Source of the DNA: DATDAW01 sp036524675
Lineage (GTDB): Bacteria; Verrucomicrobiota; Verrucomicrobiia; Chthoniobacterales; DASVRZ01
Direction of reading: 5' to 3'
Length of the DNA: 64,000 nucleotides
NCBI GenBank assembly: GCA_036524675.1
Contig: DATDBU010000021.1
Location: 1-64,000 of the forward strand
Shown here: positions 8,820 through 18,214 of the stretch, in pieces
How positions within the stretch are numbered: position 1 is the first letter of the stretch
Layout of the letters: every line of letters starts with the position of its first letter
The notes under the pieces: model-generated
Database searches by the model: none
What the model was told of the DNA's origin: nothing
The model's input: only the letters and a program-made list of their open reading frames with translations
Made by a program: the position numbers and the translations under genes

Positions 8820-9728
8820 ATGTTGGAAGTGATCGATTCCCGCCAGTTACGCGCTTTTGTCACCATGGCGCGGCTTGGCAGTTTTACCCAGACGGCGCGC
8901 GAGCTGGGTCTTACCCAATCCGCGATCAGCCATACGATTCGGACGCTGGAGGAGGATCTGGGATGCCAGCTTTTTTATAAAAGCGCCAAGCGCGTTTTCC
9001 TGACGCGCGAGGGGCAGCGTCTTCAGATGGACGCGGAGGCTATTCTGCTCGCAATGGGCCACGCGCGTCGGCGAATTTTGAACATGGACGCCATCGATCG
9101 CGGCGAACTGCGCATCGGATGCAACACGTCGGCGTCGCAGTTCATTCTTCCAACTGTCCTGCGGGAGTTTAAGGAATGTTTTCCCCACTACATCGTTTCG
9201 GTGATCCCTGAGGATGCGCCGAATTTGATCGATGGTCTGGAAAGCGGCACCATCGACATCGCCCTTGGTGTAAAGCCGGATTCCATGGAGCAGCTGGCAG
9301 CACGCGATCTTTTCGAAGACAACCTGCTATTTTTGGTGAGTCCGATGCATCCGTGGAGTGCTTCCGGGCAAATGAACCGAAAAGAGCTTCGGGAGCAGCA
9401 TTTCATTCTCTACAACCGGCACAGCTATACGTTTCAGATGATCGAAAGCTACCTGCTTAGTCAGGGACTCAGGCTGCAGCGTTACATTGAGATGAACAGC
9501 ATGGAGGCAATCAAGGAGCTGGTAAAACTCGGCCTTGGTGTCGCAATCGCGCCGCGCTGGGGAGCCGTCCGCGAGCTGGAGAACGGATCGATTAACGCGA
9601 TCCCCATGCCGCGCCCCGGCATCCGGCGAAAATGGGCTGCCATGTATCTCAAATCACGTCCGTTGAATCTGGCCGAGGAGACTTTTCTAGGACTCTGCGC
9701 AGCGGTCACAGAACAGCTGGAGAAGTGA
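8820..9728 (+). CDS. LysR-family transcriptional regulator, probable regulator of the nitrate operon
   Basis: A 302-residue LysR protein. The N-terminal winged helix-turn-helix covers about residues 4-64 (RQLRAFVTMARLGSFTQTA, LTQSAISHTIRTLEEDLG), and the C-terminal part is the two-lobed effector-binding domain (about 90-290). The ATG is preceded by GGAGG. The gene is divergent from the nitrate uptake operon with one shared intergenic region, the classical arrangement of a LysR regulator and its target. It resembles nitrogen- and sulfur-assimilation regulators (NtcB/Cbl-like) only generally; the effector cannot be read from sequence. Confidence 0.9.
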   Translation: MLEVIDSRQLRAFVTMARLGSFTQTARELGLTQSAISHTIRTLEEDLGCQLFYKSAKRVFLTREGQRLQMDAEAILLAMGHARRRILNMDAIDRGELRIGCNTSASQFILPTVLREFKECFPHYIVSVIPEDAPNLIDGLESGTIDIALGVKPDSMEQLAARDLFEDNLLFLVSPMHPWSASGQMNRKELREQHFILYNRHSYTFQMIESYLLSQGLRLQRYIEMNSMEAIKELVKLGLGVAIAPRWGAVRELENGSINAIPMPRPGIRRKWAAMYLKSRPLNLAEETFLGLCAAVTEQLEK

Positions 9729-9861
9729 GTGTTTTCCGATGTGGTATTAGTATAGGAGGAAAACGTTCCTGAAATCTCTCTCCGGATTGGGAAATGATGG
9801 CTCTGGACTCCGTTGAGCGAAGTGTTATTGAATCATTTTGTCTCCGGCACCCCCAGCGATT

Positions 9862-11862
9862 ATGGCGGCAACTTTCGAGCATTATCAGCTCCTGGAGAAC
9901 CCCGATGGTACATTCTTCGAACTGGGCCGCGGGGCGATGGGCATTACTTACAAAGCGTTCGACACCAATTTACGCTGTGTCGTAGCCCTCAAAGTAATCA
10001 ATGCCCGGTTGTTAGGTGATGAAATTGCCGCCGAGAGGTTCCTGCGTGAGGCTCGTGGGGCAGCGCAGCTGCGACATCGGAACGTAGCCACGGTGTTTCA
10101 CCTCGGAAAACATGGCGACGTTTGCTACTATGCGATGGAGCTTATTGATGGCGAAACAGTCGACGCGCTTGTTAAGCGGGATGGGCCACTCCCATTGCTA
10201 CTCGCGCTCGAAATCGCCCAGCAGGTGGCCAGCGCGCTCATCGCCGCCGAAAAGAAGCATCTGGTACATCGTGACATCAAGCCGTCGAATCTCATGCTCG
10301 TACGCGAAAGCGATGACGAGATTTTGGTCAAAGTTATTGATTTCGGCCTCGTAAAATCCGCAATGGCACAAGTGGCGGGCGGCGCGCTCACGACCAGCGG
10401 ATTTGTTGGCACTCCTTATTATGCCAGTCCGGAACAACTCGATGGGCGCGCTGAGGACGTGCGTTCAGACATTTATTCCCTGGGGGTCACCCTCTGGTTC
10501 ATGCTGACTGGCCAACCGCCGTTTGTCGGTTCGGTAGCAAGCGTTATCGCACAGCATCTCGACCGGCCGCCGGCATTCGATTCCCTGGCGGCAATTCCCC
10601 CGGATGTAATAGCCGTGCTGCGCCAGATGTTACAGAAGGATCTGGGTGAACGCATCCAGTCACCCGCTCAACTACGCGTGGAGTTAAGAGCCTGCATCGA
10701 GAATCTGAAAGCCGCAGAGTCGACGGCTGTTCCTTCTTCCGATGACGAAATGAATTTCGAACGAGACATCTTTGGCATCCATCGCGGAGCGAGTTGGGAT
10801 CCGCAGACCCTCGATACTGGCCTCGTCGACAGCGAAGATGGCTCCCCGTTACAGAATCCGATGAGAGATTTTGTAGGCAGCGCTGCTGGAGAACGTGCCG
10901 GACGCAAGATCCGACCTGCCATGGTCGCGGCATCGGCAATCGCTACCGTCGCCGCGGGAGCTGCAGCGTTTTGGCTCTTGCAGGGTTCGGAACCGACGAC
11001 AGACGAGTCTCCATCTTCTCCCTCCTTCTCATCCGTAAAGCCATTGACGCGTCCGGTATCCGCCACACCGTTGAAGGCCGGCGAGCAGTGGACCAACAGC
11101 GTCGGAATGCGCTTTGTGCCAGTGGGAAGAATCCATTTTGCCGATTCCGAGACGCGTGTGCGTGACTTTCAGGCGTTCGTTGACGCCACCGGGTACGACG
11201 CCGAAGGCGGCATGTTCTCGCTCGGAGAAGACGGGTTCAAGCAACACGGAGGTAGCTGGAAAAATCCAGGATTTCCGCAGACACCGAATCACCCGGTCGT
11301 GGGCGTGAGCTGGGAGGATGCGAACCAATTTTGCGAATGGCTTACCCGTAAGGAACGCAATGAAGGCACGTTACCCTCGCAGAAAACCTATCGCCTTCCG
11401 ACTGATCTCGAATGGAGCCAAGCAGTCGGTCTCATAAACGAGAGCGGCAACACGCCCGAGGCTCGCAGCGAAAAAATCGCCGGCGTTTACCCGTGGGGAA
11501 CCCATCACCCGCCACCGGTAAACGATGACAACTACGCAGGTGCCGAGGCACGCTCGGGAGCCCCACCGGAATGGAGTGTAATCATCAACCGTGAAGATCG
11601 TTTTGCGCGCACAGCACCCGTTTCGGACCTCCCTCCAAATGAGGCGGGCATTCGCGGCCTCGGCGGCAATGTGTGGGAATGGTGCGCGGATTTATACAAC
11701 AACACAGCCAAATGGCGCGTCCTGCGCGGCGGCTCATGGGCGACATCGCGCCCGGAGGAAATGCTCTCTTCCCATCGACGCGGCTATGATCCTAGTTTTC
11801 GACATGACGACATCGGGTTCCGCTGCGTCATCGCCACGGACAACAAGGGCGTTCCGCCATGA
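9862..11862 (+). CDS. Membrane Ser/Thr protein kinase with C-terminal FGE-sulfatase (SUMF1-like) domain
   Basis: The protein has about 666 residues. A Hanks-type kinase occupies about residues 8-280, with glycine loop LGRGAMG, lysine in ALKVI, catalytic HRDIKPSN, DFG and SPEQ in the activation segment. A single membrane helix follows near residue 355 (AAGAAAFWLL). The outer C-terminal part (about 415-665) is an FGE/SUMF1-type fold, with GGNVWEWCAD, VLRGGSWA and a GFRCV end. I use the ATG at 9862, where the family-typical N-terminus begins; an in-frame TTG at 9838 is an alternative and neither has a clear Shine-Dalgarno. The stop overlaps the next start (ATGA), so kinase and haem protein are translationally coupled. 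The FGE domain may be a sensor rather than an enzyme. Confidence 0.88.
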   Translation: MAATFEHYQLLENPDGTFFELGRGAMGITYKAFDTNLRCVVALKVINARLLGDEIAAERFLREARGAAQLRHRNVATVFHLGKHGDVCYYAMELIDGETVDALVKRDGPLPLLLALEIAQQVASALIAAEKKHLVHRDIKPSNLMLVRESDDEILVKVIDFGLVKSAMAQVAGGALTTSGFVGTPYYASPEQLDGRAEDVRSDIYSLGVTLWFMLTGQPPFVGSVASVIAQHLDRPPAFDSLAAIPPDVIAVLRQMLQKDLGERIQSPAQLRVELRACIENLKAAESTAVPSSDDEMNFERDIFGIHRGASWDPQTLDTGLVDSEDGSPLQNPMRDFVGSAAGERAGRKIRPAMVAASAIATVAAGAAAFWLLQGSEPTTDESPSSPSFSSVKPLTRPVSATPLKAGEQWTNSVGMRFVPVGRIHFADSETRVRDFQAFVDATGYDAEGGMFSLGEDGFKQHGGSWKNPGFPQTPNHPVVGVSWEDANQFCEWLTRKERNEGTLPSQKTYRLPTDLEWSQAVGLINESGNTPEARSEKIAGVYPWGTHHPPPVNDDNYAGAEARSGAPPEWSVIINREDRFARTAPVSDLPPNEAGIRGLGGNVWEWCADLYNNTAKWRVLRGGSWATSRPEEMLSSHRRGYDPSFRHDDIGFRCVIATDNKGVPP

Positions 11863-12773
11863 ACCTGCTAAAATTCAACCTATTCTTCCTTCCGCTGCTT
11901 GCACTATGCCTCGGAGCGATTGGTTACGCCGCAAATCTTGTCCTGCAAGCCAATGCGCGTGATCAGGTGACCCAAAACGCGCGGATCATGATGGAGACCG
12001 CGTTGTCGAGCCGCGCCTACACTACCAAACAGGTTGCTCCTCTTCTTCAGCACAAGAATTTCAAACTGGAATCCGCAATCGCGGAGTTCAGGAAAACGAT
12101 GGACGAATTGCCAAAGGCGGTCGATCCGGCTGAAGCGGATGGCATGCGAGCCAGTGCGCGCAAAGGTTTCCTCCTCGGCCAACAGCGCGTCCTCGAGATC
12201 CAGCAAAAGCTGATCGATTCCGTAAAGGACAAACCCGAGGAATTGCTCGACTCCGAGTTTCATCCTCAGTCGGTGCCTGCCTTCGCAGCGACAGAGATCT
12301 TCAACTACCTGCGCGAAAAATTTCCTGATTACTTCTACAAGGAAGCCACGCTTAACCCCACCAACCCGCGCAATCGTTCCACCGACTGGGAAACCGACGT
12401 GGTCAACCAATTCCGGGGCGGCGCCGGACAACAGGCCGAGTTCATTGGCACCCGCGACACGCCCAACGGCAAGTCACTCTTCCTCGCCCGTCCGATCAAG
12501 ATTGGCAACGTAAGCTGCCTCCAATGCCATAGCACTCCGGACAAAGCACCTCCGGAGATGGTCAAACTGTACGGAACGGCAAACGGTTTCGGCTGGAAAA
12601 TGGACGAAATCATCGGCGCGCAAATCGTTTCGGTGCCCATGTCATTGCCTGTGAAAATGGCCGAGACGCGCTTCCGCGGATTGCTTCAATGGCTCGCAGG
12701 AGCGTTCGTTGCCATCGCCGCATGTGCAAACGGATGCATGGCACTTGCCAGCACAGGCAGACGCACCCCGTAG
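11859..12773 (+). CDS. DUF3365 (Tll0287-like) putative haem-binding sensor protein
   Basis: A 304-residue protein with an N-terminal membrane segment (about 6-29) and an extracytoplasmic DUF3365 domain. That domain contains a c-type haem motif, CLQCH (220-224), followed by the typical GFGWKMDEIIGAQIVSVP stretch. A second hydrophobic segment (about 275-296) sits at the end. Relatives I know continue into a HAMP linker and output domain; this one stops just after the second segment with a short basic tail. It therefore looks like a stand-alone sensor or a truncated gene. It overlaps the kinase stop by 4 bp, which suggests that it signals through the kinase. That link is inferred. Confidence 0.8.
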   Translation: MNLLKFNLFFLPLLALCLGAIGYAANLVLQANARDQVTQNARIMMETALSSRAYTTKQVAPLLQHKNFKLESAIAEFRKTMDELPKAVDPAEADGMRASARKGFLLGQQRVLEIQQKLIDSVKDKPEELLDSEFHPQSVPAFAATEIFNYLREKFPDYFYKEATLNPTNPRNRSTDWETDVVNQFRGGAGQQAEFIGTRDTPNGKSLFLARPIKIGNVSCLQCHSTPDKAPPEMVKLYGTANGFGWKMDEIIGAQIVSVPMSLPVKMAETRFRGLLQWLAGAFVAIAACANGCMALASTGRRTP

Positions 12774-12842
12774 CAGCACCAGCTTTGGTTCAACTTGTTC
12801 GTCTCGACAGGACACGCCAGCCGCGTAGCTTTTTCCACCCCT

Positions 12843-13421
12843 ATGAATTCCAAAAATATTCTGCTGATAACCGGCGACTTCGTCGAAGATTACGAGAACA
12901 TGGTCCCTTTCCAGGCGTTGCTGATGGTCGGGCACAAGGTTTCAGCCGTCTGTCCGGGCAAATCCGCCGGAGATAAAGTGCGGACGGCAATTCACGATTT
13001 CGAAGGCGACCAAACCTATTCGGAAAAGCCGGGACACAACTTTACGCTCAACGCGACATTCGCAGACGTGCGTCCGGCGGACTTCGATGCACTGGTAATT
13101 CCCGGTGGCCGGGCGCCGGAATATTTGAGGCTCAATGCCGACGTTGTCAGCTATGTGCGGCATTTCTTCGATGCGGGGAAACCCGTTGCTGCGATTTGCC
13201 ACGGCCTGCAGATTTTGGCAGCCGCTGGCGTTTTGAAGGGGCGCAAATGCTCGGCCTATTACGCCTGCGGACCGGAAGTCGAGCTGGCTGGCGCAGAATT
13301 TCAGAACATCGCCGTGGATGCAGCTTATGTGGATGGGAACCTGGTCACGGCTCCCGCATGGCCCGCGCATCCGGCGTGGCTGGCGAAATTTTTGGAAGTG
13401 CTGGGAACGAAAATCGAATAA
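12843..13421 (+). CDS. DJ-1/PfpI family protein
   Basis: A 192-residue class I glutamine-amidotransferase-like fold protein. It has the nucleophile elbow AAICHG with Cys119, a conserved Glu near residue 15 (DFVEDYE) and VIPGGRAPEYLR at 85-96. Members act as deglycases, chaperones or proteases of the stress response; sequence alone does not say which. The ATG at 12843 is chosen because the protein core (NILLITGDF) begins directly after it. It lies 69 bp after the DUF3365 gene and may be read with it. Confidence 0.88.
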   Translation: MNSKNILLITGDFVEDYENMVPFQALLMVGHKVSAVCPGKSAGDKVRTAIHDFEGDQTYSEKPGHNFTLNATFADVRPADFDALVIPGGRAPEYLRLNADVVSYVRHFFDAGKPVAAICHGLQILAAAGVLKGRKCSAYYACGPEVELAGAEFQNIAVDAAYVDGNLVTAPAWPAHPAWLAKFLEVLGTKIE

Positions 13422-13461
13422 AGAACTTCCGCATCAACACCCGATCACCTCGGTCACCAGC

Positions 13462-14055
13462 TTACGCTTCCCGCCGCGCGAGCATGCGCTCCACGTATTT
13501 GGCGAGGATGTCGAACTCCAGATTGACGATCTGGCCTTTTTCCAGGTCGCGGATGTTTGTGTTTTCGTAAGTAAAAGGGATGATCCAGCACACCAGGCTC
13601 GAATCATAAGCTTCCGCAACGGTGAGGCTTATGCCGTTGATGCAGATGGAGCCCTTGTAGACGATGTATTGGCCGAAATCGGAAGGGAAAAGGACTTCCA
13701 GTTTATGGTCACCTCCATGGGCCCCGAGGGAGCCAACAGTGCCGACACAATCGACATGGCCCTGCACCATGTGACCATCAAACCGGTTCCCGGCGCGCAT
13801 GGCGCGTTCGATGTTGACCTTTGAACCCGGTTTCAGTCCATGAAGGTTCGTGCGATTCAGCGTTTCTTCCAGGAGCTCGAATCCGATTTTGTCGTCGGTT
13901 TGGGTCGTTACGGTAAGACACGCGCCGTTGATGGCGACGCTGTCTCCGCGGCGAACTTTGCGGCCCAATGAGCTACTGACGAGCAACTGGTAGGTTGTAG
14001 CGGTGCGGCGCAGCCAGTTTACTGAGCCAGTTTCCTCGACGATTCCGGTAAACAT
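13462..14055 (-). CDS. ribE: Riboflavin synthase alpha subunit
   Basis: A 197-residue trimeric enzyme that dismutates two 6,7-dimethyl-8-ribityllumazine molecules to riboflavin. The start MFTGIVEETG and the two tandem lumazine-binding domains are clear (first with GDSVAINGACLTVT, second with GHMVQGHVDCVGTV and GSICINGISLTV). The frame is open 93 bp further upstream, but the conserved Met-Phe-Thr start sets the ATG at 14055. It is convergent with the PfpI gene and stands alone, without other rib genes nearby. No FMN riboswitch was recognised upstream. Confidence 0.95.
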   Translation of the reverse strand: MFTGIVEETGSVNWLRRTATTYQLLVSSSLGRKVRRGDSVAINGACLTVTTQTDDKIGFELLEETLNRTNLHGLKPGSKVNIERAMRAGNRFDGHMVQGHVDCVGTVGSLGAHGGDHKLEVLFPSDFGQYIVYKGSICINGISLTVAEAYDSSLVCWIIPFTYENTNIRDLEKGQIVNLEFDILAKYVERMLARREA

Positions 14056-14292
14056 TTCGGCAAAATGGACGGCAAACGCCACCGGCGCGAGTCCTATTTT
14101 AAGCAGCCTTCCCGCGATACAAAACAATGGAAAACTGCTTGCTTTCAAGCGCCTTCGCCCTAGTTTGGCGCTAGTCAGACAAGCGCAAGTGCAGTTGGTG
14201 AACCGTCAGTTGATCCAGTCAGTGACGATTTGAAACCCGATGAGCGGGAACAAAAGAAGCAGACCGTTTGAAGCTGATCGATCAACAAGACA

Positions 14293-14703
14293 ATGGGTAA
14301 CAAACTATTCGTAGGTAATCTCTCGTTCAACACGACAGAGATGGACCTGCAGGACCTGTTCTCGCAAGCCGGCGCCATCAAAGAAGTCGCGCTCATGCAG
14401 GACAAATTCACCGGTAAATCACGCGGCTTTGCTTTCGTAACGTACGCGACAGACGCAGAAGCGGCGGACGCGACCACCAAATTCAACGGGTTCGAGCTCG
14501 ACGGCCGTTCGTTGACCGTCAATGAAGCGCGCCCCAAAGGTGACGCTCCCGGCGGCGGACGAAGCTTCGGCGGCGGACGTGGCGGTTACGAACAGCGCAG
14601 CGGCGGCGGCGGACGCAGTGGCGGCTTCGAGCAGCGCGGTGGCGGCGGACGCAGTGGCGGTGGCCGCAGCTTCGACCAACGTGGTGGCGGACGTGGCCGG
14701 TAA
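14293..14703 (+). CDS. RRM-type RNA-binding protein with Gly-rich tail
   Basis: A 136-residue protein with a single RNA-recognition motif (about 3-80; RNP2 LFVGNLSF, RNP1 KSRGFAFVTY at 42-51). The tail is low-complexity, rich in Gly/Arg/Ser/Gln (about 85-136, repeats of the type RSGGG and EQR). This matches bacterial RRM proteins of cyanobacteria, planctomycetes and verrucomicrobia, which often respond to cold. The tail resembles RGG boxes that bind RNA or phase-separate. A strong intrinsic terminator follows 38 bp downstream, so it is a monocistronic gene. Confidence 0.93.
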   Translation: MGNKLFVGNLSFNTTEMDLQDLFSQAGAIKEVALMQDKFTGKSRGFAFVTYATDAEAADATTKFNGFELDGRSLTVNEARPKGDAPGGGRSFGGGRGGYEQRSGGGGRSGGFEQRGGGGRSGGGRSFDQRGGGRGR

Positions 14704-14740
14704 TTCGGATTTCCGAATCAACTGACAAGTCCTTTTGAAA

Positions 14741-14773
14741 ACGCGCAGCCCGACCGGGCTGCGCGTTTTTTTT
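14741..14773 (+). terminator. Rho-independent terminator of the RRM gene
   Basis: An 11-bp perfect GC-rich stem (14741-14751 with 14756-14766) with a GACC loop is followed directly by a run of eight T residues. It lies 38 bp after the stop of the RNA-binding protein gene. Confidence 0.93.
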
Positions 14774-14915
14774 GTGCTGTACTTCTTTATTTTTCTCTTC
14801 CTCTGGCGTCGAAGCGCGTCCTGCCAGAGCAAGAGAAAGAAGTAAGAGCAGGACACAAACCAAGACATGAAAATCCGCACTTGCCTGACTCCGGGCAGTC
14901 TGATTTGGTCCATAG

Positions 14916-15428
14916 ATGAGCGACACCCCTGTCTCCAAACCATCTGATTCCCAGTTTCTTGATCGCAAAGACCCGGTTATTCGCGTCGGCGTCCCCGCGG
15001 GAGATTTCTACCTCGAACTTTTTCCGGATGCGGCTCCCAAGCACGTGGAACGCATCCTTCTACTTGCCAACGAAGGCTTTTACGACGGCATCCGGTTCCA
15101 TCGCATCGTGCCAAATTTCGTCGCCCAAGTAGGCGATCCGAAAACGAAAAACGGCGTGGACGTCCCGGGCGCAGGTTCCGGCGGATCGAAATATCCGGAT
15201 CTCCCGCTCGAAGTGAATCGCGCCTACAAAAACACACGCGGATCACTCGCTGCCGCTCGGACGAACAACCCGAATTCAGCCAACAGCCAGTTTTACATCG
15301 TCCTCAAAGACGCACCGCACCTCGACATGCAATACACCGTATTCGGTCACGTGCTGGCCGATGGCATGCAGATCGTCGATCAAATCAAACGCGGCGACGC
15401 GATGACGATGACCATTGTCAAAAAATAG
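14916..15428 (+). CDS. Cyclophilin-type peptidyl-prolyl cis-trans isomerase
   Basis: A 170-residue cytosolic cyclophilin that catalyses proline isomerisation during folding. The active-site block FHRIVPNFVAQ contains the catalytic Arg63. NSANSQFYIVL and VFGHVLADGMQIVDQI are the usual downstream blocks. No signal peptide is visible; the first 18 residues are polar. It sits 49 bp ahead of guaA on the same strand and is probably co-transcribed with it. Confidence 0.93.
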   Translation: MSDTPVSKPSDSQFLDRKDPVIRVGVPAGDFYLELFPDAAPKHVERILLLANEGFYDGIRFHRIVPNFVAQVGDPKTKNGVDVPGAGSGGSKYPDLPLEVNRAYKNTRGSLAAARTNNPNSANSQFYIVLKDAPHLDMQYTVFGHVLADGMQIVDQIKRGDAMTMTIVKK

Positions 15429-15477
15429 CGGGGAACGGCAGAGCAAGAGCAAGACCAAGGAGTAAGAGACAGCGAAA

Positions 15478-17052
15478 ATGAGCGGAGGAATTTCCAAAAT
15501 CGTCATTCTCGACTTCGGATCCCAATACACCCAGGTCATAGCCCGCCGCGTGCGCGAGTGTCAGGTGTATTCTGAGATCTTGAAGTATGACACGCCAGCA
15601 GAAGATGTAGCCGCGACTGGCGCGAAAGGAATCATCCTCAGCGGCGGACCCGCAAGTGTTTACGCGGAAAATGCCCCCCAACCTGATCCAGCGATTTTCG
15701 CCATTGGAATACCCGTGCTTGGCATTTGCTACGGGATGCAGCTTTTGGCACACCATCTCGGCGGCAAAGTGGAATATTCCGGGCGACGCGAATTCGGACC
15801 GGGTCATTTATCGGTAAAAACCGACTGCCCGCTTTTCCGGAGTCTGCCGGCGACGCTCGACGTCTGGAACAGTCACGGCGATAAAGTAACGCAGCTTCCC
15901 GCCGGTTTTGAGCCGGTGGGCACGACCGAAAACTCGCCATTCGCGGTCGTCGAAGACGCAGATCGGAAGTTTTATGGCCTGCAGTTTCACCCTGAAGTGG
16001 CCCACACGCCGCGTGGACGGGAAATTCTGCAGAATTTCGTCTACACGATCTGCGGTTGCGACATGGATTGGACCATGGGCTCGTTCATCGACCAGGCTTG
16101 CGCAGAAATCCGGGCGAAAGTCGGTTCCGAAAGAGTCGTTCTTGGTCTCAGCGGCGGCGTCGATTCTTCAGTCGCCGCCGCCCTTTTGCACAAGGCGATC
16201 GGCGATCAATTGACCTGTATTTTCGTCAACAACGGTCTGTTGCGCGCCAAGGAAGCAGAAGCCGTTCAGCGGCTTTTCGGCGAGAATTTTCACATCAAAC
16301 TCAAATACGTAGACGCCTCGCAAAGTTTCCTTTCGAAGCTTAGCGGAGTGACCGATCCCGAACAGAAACGCAAAATCATCGGCAACGAATTTGTTCGCGT
16401 ATTTGAGCAGGCAGCCGGGGAATTGAAAGCGGACCATCCGCCTGGTGACGAATCGCACTACAAATTTTTAGCCCAGGGAACACTGTATCCCGACGTCATC
16501 GAAAGCGTCTCCATCTCCGGAAATCCAGCGGCCCTCATCAAGAGTCACCACAACGTCGGCGGCTTGCCCGAAGACATGGATTTTGAGCTCGTCGAACCGT
16601 TGCGTCAGCTTTTCAAAGACGAAGTCCGGCAGGTGGGCGTCCAGATCGGATTACCGAAGGAAGTCGTTTTCCGCCAGCCATTTCCGGGGCCCGGGCTCGC
16701 TGTTCGCATCCTCGGCGAGATCACGGAAGAGCGTTTGCGAATTTTGCGGGATGCGGATGAAATAGTGGTCAACGAAATGAAATCTTCGGAGTGGTATTAC
16801 CGCGTCTGGCAATCGTTCGCGGTGCTGCTGCCTGTGCGCTCCGTGGGTGTAATGGGCGACGAACGGACCTACGACAATACGATTGCCCTGCGCATCGTCG
16901 AAAGTCAGGACGGCATGACCGCCGACTGGGTGCGATTGCCGTATGATTTGCTTGCGCGGATTTCTGCCCGAATCATCAACGAGGTCAAGGGCGTCAATCG
17001 TGTTTGCTACGACATCTCGAGCAAACCGCCGGCGACGATCGAATGGGAGTAA
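15478..17052 (+). CDS. guaA: GMP synthase (glutamine-hydrolysing)
   Basis: A full-length 524-residue enzyme converting XMP to GMP with ATP and glutamine. The N-terminal class I glutaminase has nucleophile Cys84 (GICYGMQ) and the QFHPEVAHT catalytic histidine block. The ATP-pyrophosphatase P-loop is LGLSGGVDSSVAA (about 222-234). The C-terminal dimerisation domain ends canonically in PPATIEWE. Length and all key motifs are intact. Confidence 0.98.
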   Translation: MSGGISKIVILDFGSQYTQVIARRVRECQVYSEILKYDTPAEDVAATGAKGIILSGGPASVYAENAPQPDPAIFAIGIPVLGICYGMQLLAHHLGGKVEYSGRREFGPGHLSVKTDCPLFRSLPATLDVWNSHGDKVTQLPAGFEPVGTTENSPFAVVEDADRKFYGLQFHPEVAHTPRGREILQNFVYTICGCDMDWTMGSFIDQACAEIRAKVGSERVVLGLSGGVDSSVAAALLHKAIGDQLTCIFVNNGLLRAKEAEAVQRLFGENFHIKLKYVDASQSFLSKLSGVTDPEQKRKIIGNEFVRVFEQAAGELKADHPPGDESHYKFLAQGTLYPDVIESVSISGNPAALIKSHHNVGGLPEDMDFELVEPLRQLFKDEVRQVGVQIGLPKEVVFRQPFPGPGLAVRILGEITEERLRILRDADEIVVNEMKSSEWYYRVWQSFAVLLPVRSVGVMGDERTYDNTIALRIVESQDGMTADWVRLPYDLLARISARIINEVKGVNRVCYDISSKPPATIEWE

Positions 17053-17076
17053 TCCCGGCAAATAGCTGGGACGGGC

Positions 17077-17925
17077 GTGACGATGGAAACAACACAGGCG
17101 ACTCCTTCCAGGGCGCTTCCGCATCTGGAGCTAACTAAAGCCTGGAGTTGGTGGAGAAGATTGCTGTTTCTGACAGCGCTGGCTGCGCCGCCACTCGTCA
17201 TCGCCAGCAACCTCGCATGGTGGGCATGCGTATACGCCGTCTGCACGAACACACTCCTTCTCATCGGATGGCTCGTTCCCACTTCAAACTGGCTGGGCCC
17301 CGTCCTCAATCGGTTGCCGCCGGGCGAAAATGAGATCTGGCTTACCATTGATGACGGACCGTCCGCCGACACGATTCCACTGGCGCAAATGCTTCACGTC
17401 AAAGGTATTACGGCCACGTTTTTCTTTCGAGGCAACCAGATCGCGAAGTTTCCAGGTGTGCCCCGGCAAATTTCCAACCTCGGCCATTCCGTCGCCAATC
17501 ACACAATGACGCATCCTTTGCCGTGGTTCTGGATGCTTCCCCCCGGGCACGTAGCCAGGGAAATAGACGGCTGCGAAAAAAGAATCCGAGATGAGGGCGT
17601 CATTCCCCTGCCCTATTTTCGGTGTCCGGCAGGAGTCAAAAACCCGTTCTTACATCGTCTCCTGAGTGGCCGCGAAATGACGCTTGCAGGTTGGACCGTC
17701 CGCGCCTACGACGGCATCGTCTGCAACATCGAACGCTCGACCGCGCACATTCTTCGCCACCTTGTCCCCGGTGCGATTCTGCTCGTGCACGAAGGCAAAA
17801 ACGACCGCGCTGGAAATCCAGCGAGTCTTCGATTCATCGAAACCCTCGTCGACGAAATCGAACAACGCGGATTTCGCTTTTATCAAATCCCGCAGCAAAG
17901 CCTTCCCAAAAGCAACCGAGGATAA
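17077..17925 (+). CDS. Membrane-anchored polysaccharide deacetylase (NodB homology)
   Basis: A 282-residue carbohydrate esterase family 4-like protein. Two N-terminal hydrophobic helices (about 28-67) anchor it. The NodB domain follows, with TIDDGP (90-95, metal ligand Asp93), NHTMTHP (141-147, ligands His142 and His146) and FRCPAG. It probably removes acetyl groups from an envelope or exported polysaccharide. The start is GTG at 17077, with an ATG two codons later. It begins 24 bp after guaA. Confidence 0.87.
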   Translation: MTMETTQATPSRALPHLELTKAWSWWRRLLFLTALAAPPLVIASNLAWWACVYAVCTNTLLLIGWLVPTSNWLGPVLNRLPPGENEIWLTIDDGPSADTIPLAQMLHVKGITATFFFRGNQIAKFPGVPRQISNLGHSVANHTMTHPLPWFWMLPPGHVAREIDGCEKRIRDEGVIPLPYFRCPAGVKNPFLHRLLSGREMTLAGWTVRAYDGIVCNIERSTAHILRHLVPGAILLVHEGKNDRAGNPASLRFIETLVDEIEQRGFRFYQIPQQSLPKSNRG

Positions 17926-18214
17926 CGAGGTCGTCGGGTAACGGACGGACGACGGTGCGCTGAGTTTTGGGACCTGCTGGTATCGCCGTCGCGATTGTGC
18001 CCATGGCAGCTCGCACTTCCCCTTGATCCGCCCCCACCCCGTCATACGGTTGTTTCATGAAAGCGCCGATTCCACGCGAATCGTGCCGCGAGCAAATGCC
18101 GTCCGCTCGGGTGGTCCCTTTCGCCCGACCTGCAAAACCGCGCCAGTCCCAGCGTCACCACCGCGCGTGTGCGTCCCTCTTTTCTGAATCCACCCCCCAC
18201 GCAATTAAATTGCC
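17926..18214. other. Intergenic stretch without recognisable gene
   Basis: This 289-bp region between the deacetylase and the secreted unknown protein is C-rich on the plus strand. It has no convincing coding frame, terminator or repeat that I can support. It presumably holds the promoter of the following gene. Confidence 0.5.

Noticed and set aside
14056..14292. FMN riboswitch before riboflavin synthase
   Set aside because: No RFN-element helices or conserved AGGG-type core could be found by eye.
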